NCBI GenBank assembly: GCA_030646655.1
Contig: JAUSLB010000094.1
Span: 1-6,452, forward strand
Direction of reading: 5' to 3'
Source: Deltaproteobacteria bacterium
Lineage (GTDB): Bacteria > Desulfobacterota > GWC2-55-46
DNA: 6,452 bases
The notes beneath the pieces are model-generated. The model saw nothing but the letters and a program-made list of their open reading frames with translations, searched no databases and had not been told where the DNA came from. The translations under genes were made by a program, and so were the position numbers. This document shows positions 1 through 5,780 of the stretch, in pieces. How positions within the stretch are numbered: the first letter of the stretch is position 1; each line of letters starts with the position of its first letter.

Positions 1-963
1 GTAAAAATATTTCGACTCCCCGAAGGGGTACGGGTGCATGAGGAGATAGAAGATGAAAATGGCGGCTATGGCTATCAGGAAGGACCTCTCCTTCCTGAAG
101 CCGTGCCAGTTGAGAGCCATCCTGAAGCAGAGCAGGATGAACGCGATAATGAAAAAGGGGCTGAGCCAGAATGTCAGGGCCATAAGCTTCGTAGCTGCCG
201 GGAAGAAGGCCTTGCCTGAGAGCAAGAGCGGCGCGCCTTCCCTTGTCTTATCGAGGGCGAGAAAGGCGAATGAGTTTGCCCCCTCTATGAATACGCTCGA
301 ATAGATGAGATAAGTAGGGACGAATAGGGCCAGAGCGCTCCCGAGTATGATAAGAAAGGATTTAAAAGAATCCGTAAATTTTTTCCCCGAGCTGAGCTCG
401 TAGGCGAATATCGCGAATATAAGGAGGAACGGGGTGAAGAAATACTTGGCCCACATCGCCAGGGCGAACAAGACCCCGGTAAAGAGATAAAACCGTTTTG
501 ACCCCTGCCCCTCGTTCTTTATGTAATAAAATACCGCAAGCAGGACGAGCGGCGTCAATACAGACGGCTCCATCTCAAGGAGAAGCGAGCCGTGGACGAA
601 GACAGGCATTAATACGGCTATCCACATGCCTGCGATTGAAAACACCCTTCTTCTTTCTCTGGGCATATCCTTGAGAAGGACCTGGAGGATCCTGCCTGTC
701 AAAAAAAGGTTTATAACGCCAGCCGAGATCCCAATGATGTAAAGCGCCATGTAGCCCTCCCCGAAGATGCTCCGCGCAAGGCGCCCCAGTATCACATACA
801 TCGGCGGATGGCACGAGTATGACAGGGCCGAGGCCCAGCTCCCCGTGTCCCTCACATGCATGACCTCCTCGTGCATCGGAGGCTGGTTTATGAAAAGGAG
901 GGCAAGGAGCAGGTACGCACCATACGGGGCCGCCCTATAAGCCTTTGATACCGGATTATCCAT
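1..963 (-). CDS. GT-C (GT39/ArnT-like) membrane glycosyltransferase, 5' part
   Basis: This frame is open from an ATG at 963 to the left edge (321 codons, no stop), so the C-terminus is missing. The protein is strongly hydrophobic. A first membrane span (about residues 13-26) is followed by an outer loop with an acidic pair (H31-E32-E33) and an H52-P53-P54 motif, then further spans at roughly 71-90, 107-126, 135-147, 158-188, 202-221, 262-279 and 294-309. In GT39/ArnT-like GT-C enzymes an acidic pair in the first periplasmic loop is catalytic, and a HPP(L/M)Y stretch soon follows. Such enzymes take a sugar from a polyprenyl-phosphate carrier and transfer it on the outer membrane face. The start follows the GtrB-like gene's stop by one base, and AGGA lies six bases upstream. 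That neighbour is the natural donor-making partner. Sugar and acceptor are unknown. An uncharacterised GT-C or Wzy-like membrane protein is the main alternative. Confidence 0.8.
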   Translation of the reverse strand, partial: MDNPVSKAYRAAPYGAYLLLALLFINQPPMHEEVMHVRDTGSWASALSYSCHPPMYVILGRLARSIFGEGYMALYIIGISAGVINLFLTGRILQVLLKDMPRERRRVFSIAGMWIAVLMPVFVHGSLLLEMEPSVLTPLVLLAVFYYIKNEGQGSKRFYLFTGVLFALAMWAKYFFTPFLLIFAIFAYELSSGKKFTDSFKSFLIILGSALALFVPTYLIYSSVFIEGANSFAFLALDKTREGAPLLLSGKAFFPAATKLMALTFWLSPFFIIAFILLCFRMALNWHGFRKERSFLIAIAAIFIFYLLMHPYPFGESKYFY

Positions 964-964
964 T

Positions 965-1960
965 TCAGTTCCTGACAGCCGCCCTTCCGGCCCGGCCGTA
1001 AACCCTGTAGCGTCTTTTTCCGGCTCGCGCCTCTTCAAAGCCCGATGTGCTCTCTATGATGTAGTTGGGCCTCCTCTTGTTCTCGTTATAGATCCTGCCG
1101 ATATATATGCCGAGGATGCCTATGGTAAAGAGCTCTGTGCCGCCGAGGAAGAGCATGGTGGCCATTATCGCCGACCACCCGGGCAGGTTCCTGCCCATGA
1201 ATTTTTCTATGACGATGTCTACGAGGAAGAAGAACGCGCCTGAGGATACGAGAAAGCCGATAATGAGAGACAGGCTCAAAGGAGCGGTGGAAAAAGACGT
1301 AAGCCCGGAGACAAAGGCCCTCATGGGCCCGAGCCCGAACAGAGGGTAATGGGTCTTTCCGGCAAACCTCTTTTCCCTGTTGTAAAAAACCTGCGCCTGC
1401 TTGAAGCCTACCCAGCTTACAAGCCCCCTCATGTAGGGGTCTTTCTCCCTAAGCCTCAGTAGCTCGTTTACGACGCGCCTGTCGAGGAGCTTGAAATCTC
1501 CCGAGTCGACCGGGAGGTCTATATCGGAGAGGAGCTTTATTACCCTGTACGCCCTCTTCGTAAGCCACATCTTAAAGCGGCCCTCCCCGTCCCTCTTGAG
1601 CCTCGTTGTATAGACGACATCAGCCCCTTCCGCCCATTTTTTCACGAGCTCCGGTATCAGCTCCGGCGGGTCCTGAAGGTCCGTGTCCATGTATATGACC
1701 GCGTCGCCTGATGAGTACTCCATCCCAGCCATGACGCACGGGGTAGAGCCGAAGCGCCTCGAGGTGTTTATTATCTTTATCGCGTTGTCGCCCGCCTTAA
1801 GCAGGTTCAATACGCTCAACGACCTGTCAGTGGACGAGTCGTTCACGAATATAAGCTCGTAATCGAACCCGAGAGGACTGAGCGAATTGTGGAGCCTCCT
1901 TACGAGCTCGGGGATAGTCTCCTCCTCGTTGCGGAACGATAACACTACGGATATAAGCAT
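965..1960 (-). CDS. GtrB/DPM1-type polyprenyl-phosphate glycosyltransferase (GT2)
   Basis: This 331-residue protein has the usual length and order of the GtrB/ArnC/DPM1-like GT2 family, which moves a sugar from a nucleotide donor to undecaprenyl phosphate on the cytoplasmic face. Visible motifs are VVLSFRNEEE (5-14), FVNDSSTD (38-45), the metal-binding D92-x-D94 within MDTDLQDPPE (91-100), GDFKLLDR (154-161), RGLVSWVGF (178-186) and RFAGKTHYP (198-206). Two membrane spans follow (about 228-250 and 264-287), then the family's closing signature GRIYNENKRRPNY (288-300). The start is fixed by a near-perfect Shine-Dalgarno site. The gene overlaps the GT4 gene by 16 bases and is followed one base later by the GT-C gene, its likely partner. 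The C-terminal tail after about residue 305 is basic and variable. Which sugar is used cannot be read from the sequence. The HxY in place of the usual KY after the RxAG motif is a small deviation. Confidence 0.93.
   Translation of the reverse strand: MLISVVLSFRNEEETIPELVRRLHNSLSPLGFDYELIFVNDSSTDRSLSVLNLLKAGDNAIKIINTSRRFGSTPCVMAGMEYSSGDAVIYMDTDLQDPPELIPELVKKWAEGADVVYTTRLKRDGEGRFKMWLTKRAYRVIKLLSDIDLPVDSGDFKLLDRRVVNELLRLREKDPYMRGLVSWVGFKQAQVFYNREKRFAGKTHYPLFGLGPMRAFVSGLTSFSTAPLSLSLIIGFLVSSGAFFFLVDIVIEKFMGRNLPGWSAIMATMLFLGGTELFTIGILGIYIGRIYNENKRRPNYIIESTSGFEEARAGKRRYRVYGRAGRAAVRN
970..973 (-). promoter_or_regulatory. Ribosome binding site of the GT-C gene
   Basis: AGGA on the minus strand lies six bases before the ATG at 963, inside the last codons of the upstream GtrB-like gene. 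It supports that ATG and fits re-initiation by ribosomes that have just stopped at 965-967. Confidence 0.55.
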
Positions 1961-3081
1961 CTTCCCTCCTGCAGGCCTTTTTCGTTAAAACGCTTCGGGT
2001 CTTTCATGCTGTTTCGCGGGTATAATATCTTCTTGTAGAGCTCCAATAATCTTTCCGAGACATTCTCAGGGGAATGGACGGAAAAATCGTAATCGTATGA
2101 GACCTCACCGTCCGACGCCTCGATATTAAAGAGGACCCTCTTGAACTCCTGAGGCGCAAGGTCGTCAAGCACGAACTCCTCGGGTATGCACGGGAACATG
2201 GAGCGGATGTTCCTGTGGCATGCTATAACCCGCCCCAGCGCCATAGTCTCAAGGCATACCCTCGGCATGCCCTCTGATTTAGAAGGCAGGACTACTGCCC
2301 TGCAATCAAGGATTTTCCGGGCCACCTCATCATTCGGTATAACGCCCATGAACTTTATCCGTTCAATCCCCTCTATGCCCTTTAAGAACCGTGCACCAAT
2401 CAAATCAGGGCCGTAGATGCGTAGCTCAAGAGGGTCTTCGCTATCCTTAAGGTACTCCTTAAAGCCCTCTACGAGCTCAAGGATGCCTTTATTGCTGGCT
2501 ATCGCGCCGAAGTAGGCGATATGACGGCTCTGGCTCGCCCCGCGCCCGGCAGCCTTTATGCCCATCGGCACAGGTATATAAGACGCCTTTTTGATCCAAG
2601 AGTAATATTCTAGGAGATCCTCCGAGCATACGATGAAGCTGTGGCCGAACCCGAAGCTGTTATAGAACCTGTCCCTTATATCGATTACGGCCTTTGAGCG
2701 CGAGGCAAGGAGCGCCAGCCAGACGAGCCTGCCGACATATCCGGCGTAGACATACCTCGCGTGGATATGGATGATGTCGTGGTTCGACGATATTATGCGC
2801 CAGATTATCATAAGGTAATTGAGCGCCTGCTTTAGCCGGCTCTTTTCACCGGCTTTGGCTGAATCGTAATTGAAGAGCGTGTCCAAGAAGTCCACATTTT
2901 CTATCCCCTTTGAACACCCCCTTTCAGTAAGTACCGTTATGCGCTCAAATTCTTTTCTCTTTGAAAGGAGGCTTAAAAAGCTAAAGTAGTCGATTGCAGC
3001 CCCGCCCGGGTAAGGCGGGAGGATAGACACGATAAAAAGGATATCTATCCCTTCCGGCTTTTTATTTCCTGTAAGTCCCAT
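1945..3081 (-). CDS. GT4-family glycosyltransferase (glycosyl transferases group 1)
   Basis: This 378-residue GT-B-fold enzyme should transfer a sugar with retention from a nucleotide donor to a lipid-linked acceptor at the inner membrane face. The N-terminal Rossmann domain shows the glycine-rich loop PPYPGGAA (22-29), DIIHIHARY (102-110), VIDIRDR (132-138) and IVCSEDL (150-156). The C-terminal donor domain shows YFGAIASNKGILELVEGF (190-207), RIYGP (221-225), KFMGVIPNDEV (243-253) and the EX7E motif E270-GMPRVCL-E278, the hallmark of the family. Hydrophobic helices near 85-99 and 111-126 fit membrane association. The first ATG is at 3081; a TTG directly before it (3084) would add one residue, and I prefer the ATG. 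AAGG lies ten bases upstream, which is a weak site. The start overlaps the upstream CgeB-like gene by 20 bases. The last 25 or so residues form a hydrophilic tail beyond the fold, and part of it overlaps the next gene. Sugar specificity is unknown. Confidence 0.92.
   Translation of the reverse strand: MGLTGNKKPEGIDILFIVSILPPYPGGAAIDYFSFLSLLSKRKEFERITVLTERGCSKGIENVDFLDTLFNYDSAKAGEKSRLKQALNYLMIIWRIISSNHDIIHIHARYVYAGYVGRLVWLALLASRSKAVIDIRDRFYNSFGFGHSFIVCSEDLLEYYSWIKKASYIPVPMGIKAAGRGASQSRHIAYFGAIASNKGILELVEGFKEYLKDSEDPLELRIYGPDLIGARFLKGIEGIERIKFMGVIPNDEVARKILDCRAVVLPSKSEGMPRVCLETMALGRVIACHRNIRSMFPCIPEEFVLDDLAPQEFKRVLFNIEASDGEVSYDYDFSVHSPENVSERLLELYKKILYPRNSMKDPKRFNEKGLQEGRCLYP
1964..1970 (-). promoter_or_regulatory. 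Strong Shine-Dalgarno site of the GtrB-like gene
   Basis: AGGAGGG on the minus strand ends three bases before the ATG at 1960 and lies inside the 3' end of the GT4 gene. It is the best ribosome binding site in the window. It decides the start at 1960, and suggests this gene is initiated independently rather than only by coupling. Confidence 0.75.
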
Positions 3082-4318
3082 CAACCACCGGCCTTTTCTT
3101 TGAGGAGAGCTTAAGCGAAGTGATCCTTATCGCCTTAGCAAAGGATACTAAAAATACGATTATCCCGTACCGGAACAACGACACTAATGTCTCGGCTGCC
3201 AGCAGCATCCTAAGCCTGGATAATTGGTAGAGCATTACAATCGAAAGCCTTATGACATGGTTCCTCTTAAAGGCGGCGTCCTTATAGATATTTTTCTCTT
3301 CGGGTAAATACCTGCCCTTTTCCAATGCCTCGCAGAGCCTATCCGAAAGGACCGGGAAGAAGATATCAGCCTCGTAGCGGCTTATCGCCTTCCTGTAGGC
3401 GCTCTCAGCCAGCCGCTGCCGCTCCGTGCCGTTTTTAAGATAGTATTTCACCTTTTCAAGGAGCTCTTCTTTGCTCCGGAAGGCGTCTATCTCTTTTCCT
3501 TCCTCGAATACGGAGCTGAGCGACGGAGACGCCTCGCTCAGGCAGAAAGACCTCGTAAGGGCGATCTCCATGGGGCGGCCTTTGTTCTGCCTTATTATGT
3601 TGGTAAGCGCGTTGTCTTCGAGGAACCAAGAGTTTGGGCCGGCCTTATCGAGCCTCGTGAAGTTAAGGTTTATCTTGGACCTTGAAAATATCAGGGGGAG
3701 ATCCTCTTTTTTTAAAAAGCCTCCCGTTGTCCCGTCGCCGAATGACCTTACGTCTATGCCGTTATCCTTTAAGTAACTTATCTGCTCCTCCCTGTCGGCC
3801 TTGGAGCAGTCGCCGATAAAGCTTACGGCGATGTCTTTTTCAATGTCAACCGGGTAAAGGTCGCCCTTCAGGTAGCTTGAGAAATAATAAAGGGCGGGCA
3901 GACCCAGCTTATTGTAAGCGAACGCGGCGTAGTAGTCGGTCGTGACCGCCGCGTCGAAGGCCTGCGAGTAATACTTGGTTAGCACATCGAATATCATCTC
4001 GTCATCAAGCACCCAGAGGACGCACTTTATACCGAACTCCTCCTTTAGCCCTCTAAAGAATTCTATCGAGAGCTCGTAGCTGTCCCCGTTCGGCGCGAAA
4101 AAGACGATCGAAGCCCCCTCCTCCCTTACTATCTTTTTAATCTCCTCTTCAGTCCTCTTAATCCCGAACCTGTTTATCGAATCAGAGAAATAGAAAATCT
4201 TGCCCCCGGCGAAGCATTTTATAAGCTGGCTTGCGTTAAAGTCAGCGAAGCCGTTCATCTTACGGATGTCCTTCTCATGCACGTTAAGGACGAGTATCTT
4301 TTCCTTCTGCCTAATCAT
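3062..4318 (-). CDS. CgeB-like glycosyltransferase, second copy
   Basis: This 418-residue protein resembles the CgeB/YkvP-like group of GT-B glycosyltransferases (Glyco_trans_1_2-type C-terminal domain). Typical stretches are VLWVLDDEMIFD (100-111), VSFIGDCSKADREEQI (165-180), NGIDVRSFGDG (186-196), SRSKINLNFTR (212-222), KGRPMEIAL (246-254), FEEGKEIDAF (271-280) and KVKYYLKN (289-296). There is no canonical EX7E; K246, R248 and E251 occupy the conserved donor-side patch. After about residue 335 comes an extension of some 80 residues, basic and amphipathic with a hydrophobic stretch at 383-397, which could hold the enzyme at the membrane. The start is forced: a TGA stop lies directly before the ATG in this frame. 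The ATG overlaps the flippase stop by eight bases. It is a clear paralogue of the gene at 5770-6452, including the extension. The likely role is adding a sugar or other nucleotide-linked group to a lipid-linked glycan; the specificity is unknown. Confidence 0.85.
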   Translation of the reverse strand: MIRQKEKILVLNVHEKDIRKMNGFADFNASQLIKCFAGGKIFYFSDSINRFGIKRTEEEIKKIVREEGASIVFFAPNGDSYELSIEFFRGLKEEFGIKCVLWVLDDEMIFDVLTKYYSQAFDAAVTTDYYAAFAYNKLGLPALYYFSSYLKGDLYPVDIEKDIAVSFIGDCSKADREEQISYLKDNGIDVRSFGDGTTGGFLKKEDLPLIFSRSKINLNFTRLDKAGPNSWFLEDNALTNIIRQNKGRPMEIALTRSFCLSEASPSLSSVFEEGKEIDAFRSKEELLEKVKYYLKNGTERQRLAESAYRKAISRYEADIFFPVLSDRLCEALEKGRYLPEEKNIYKDAAFKRNHVIRLSIVMLYQLSRLRMLLAAETLVSLFRYGIIVFLVSFAKAIRITSLKLSSKKRPVVDGTYRK

Positions 4319-5780
4319 TCATGGATACCCGGCCTATAACGAGCTTCCTGTTCTTGAAGTCGATTATCTTCAGGGCCTTGAGCGCAATGAGGATCGACAG
4401 GCAATAAACGGCCACTACGGCCGGGAATCTGATGTAAGCGCTTATGTCAAAAAGCGCGTAAAGGAATTTAAGCGCAGAGAGCACCAAGATGAGGAAGAGA
4501 ACGAAGTTAAAGAGCGTCAGCAGGAGCTTTCTGTCAAGCACTTCTATTCCGTATCCCTTGACCTTCCGGTAGAAATAGGCGCATATAATGACCTCTATCA
4601 GGGCTACTGACAACGCCGCGCCGATGTGCCTGAAATAATATATAAGGACGCTCCCGAGGGTTAAATTAAGGAGGGCCGCGTACATCGAGGGCTTGAGTAT
4701 CTCCCAGTCCTTATGGAGGGAGAGAAGTATCTGCATCGCCATTATGTAGCTGAAGTGCATCGTGACGAAGTTTATCGAGAGTATCCTGAGCACCTGCACG
4801 GACCCGGCCGCGCTGTCCTTAAAAAGAATGTACAGGATTTCCTGCGCGAAGAACTGGGTGAAGAGGAACCCCGCTATGGCCGCGAGGAATATCATGCAGG
4901 TGTTCTCCCGTGCCTTTACCACCCCGCCCCTGAAATCGTCCTTGAAGGCCTGCGCTATCTGGGGCTGATAGACTGTCGAGATCTTGCCCTGTATGTTCGA
5001 ATACGCGAAGACGAGCTGGTCGGCTATCGCGTAGTAGCCTACGAACTCGTTTCCGGCGGCTATCCCGAGGATTACCTGAGTAGCTCTGGTGTAGAGGATC
5101 GCCGAGACGTTCGTGGCGAAGATGCTGAAGTTGCTCTTCAGCTTCCTGCATATCCCGCTTATGCTGAAAACATTGGGCCTTATCCTGAACCTGTAGTGTA
5201 GGAAGTATATGGAGAATAGCGAGGCCATGATCCTGGGCAGTGAGAATACGGCCGGGAGGAGCGCGTAGTCTGCCTCTTTTCTTATTGCGTAGAAAAGGAG
5301 GATAAGGACGGCGAGGTTACCGGCAAGGCTGATGTTCACGAAGTCTTTTAGCTTCTCTATCCCCTGATAGAGGAATGACGTGTCGAGGAATATGACCAGA
5401 AGCGAAAGGAAAGAGAGAGAATACAAAACCCCCTCCCCCCTGAACATCTCAAACGAAAACAGAGCTGCGCCTGCGAGGGACGCGGCCGCAAGCCCCAGAA
5501 GCTTGGAATAGATTATATGGGAGTATTCATGGTTTATCTCCTCAAGCGTCCTGCAAACAGAAATATCCCTCACCCCTGTCTGGATAAAGCCCCAGTTAAT
5601 GATGACGGCAAGCAGGCCCATCACAGCCTGAAAGAAGATATACTTGCCGTAGTTTTCAATACCGACGGTCTTTACCACGTACGGGATGGTGATAAGCGGG
5701 ATGAAGTAGAGCCCGAACTGGACTATCATGAGGTTCAGGCCCGATTTAAGCTTTGAGTCTTTTTTTATGTTAAGCGGCAT
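4311..5780 (-). CDS. wzx: Wzx-type polysaccharide flippase (MOP superfamily)
   Basis: This 489-residue integral membrane protein has the length and hydrophobic profile (about 12-14 spans) of Wzx/RfbX-type flippases, which turn undecaprenyl-diphosphate-linked oligosaccharides from the cytoplasmic to the outer face. The N-terminal stretch FIPLITIPYVVKTVGIENYG (26-45) is the family signature. Other typical parts are the first loop with GFIQTGVRDIS (64-74), GNEFVGYYAIADQLV (243-257), PQIAQAF (273-279) and the paired C-terminal spans at about 421-441 and 451-471. Charged residues lie mainly in short loops, as expected. The ATG at 5780 comes three codons after an in-frame TGA and has GAGG seven bases upstream. 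The gene overlaps the CgeB-like gene before it by 11 bases and the one after it by eight, so it is translated as part of one operon. It implies that the flanking glycosyltransferases build a lipid-linked repeat unit. The gene symbol is by family; the substrate is unknown. Confidence 0.92.
   Translation of the reverse strand: MPLNIKKDSKLKSGLNLMIVQFGLYFIPLITIPYVVKTVGIENYGKYIFFQAVMGLLAVIINWGFIQTGVRDISVCRTLEEINHEYSHIIYSKLLGLAAASLAGAALFSFEMFRGEGVLYSLSFLSLLVIFLDTSFLYQGIEKLKDFVNISLAGNLAVLILLFYAIRKEADYALLPAVFSLPRIMASLFSIYFLHYRFRIRPNVFSISGICRKLKSNFSIFATNVSAILYTRATQVILGIAAGNEFVGYYAIADQLVFAYSNIQGKISTVYQPQIAQAFKDDFRGGVVKARENTCMIFLAAIAGFLFTQFFAQEILYILFKDSAAGSVQVLRILSINFVTMHFSYIMAMQILLSLHKDWEILKPSMYAALLNLTLGSVLIYYFRHIGAALSVALIEVIICAYFYRKVKGYGIEVLDRKLLLTLFNFVLFLILVLSALKFLYALFDISAYIRFPAVVAVYCLSILIALKALKIIDFKNRKLVIGRVSMND

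Noticed and set aside
15..32. CCCC-TTC-GGGG hairpin near the left edge, a possible terminator
   Set aside because: It has a very short stem, no following T run, and encodes P-Y-P-F-G-E inside the open GT-C frame, so it is probably coding sequence only.
34..304. Two short plus-strand frames near the left edge
   Set aside because: They are antisense to the GT-C frame, which is open through the whole stretch and shows membrane spans. Neither short frame resembles a known protein.
4200..4610. A 136-codon plus-strand frame across the flippase/CgeB-like junction
   Set aside because: It is antisense to two well-supported genes, shows no family motif and has the same shadow-like charged composition.
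4819..5151. A 110-codon minus-strand frame inside the flippase gene
   Set aside because: It is an alternative frame of the flippase, rich in R, H and P, with no membrane or domain pattern; the flippase frame carries clear family signatures.
4713..5201. A 162-codon open frame on the plus strand
   Set aside because: It lies wholly antisense to the flippase, has an implausible, highly charged composition with many E, R and Y residues, and lacks any recognisable domain. It arises from the codon bias of the real gene.
4311..5780. The flippase as a horizontally acquired insert between the CgeB-like copies
   Set aside because: By eye it shares the AGG- and ATA-rich codon style of its neighbours, and its short overlaps on both sides show no scar, repeat or mobile-element remnant.
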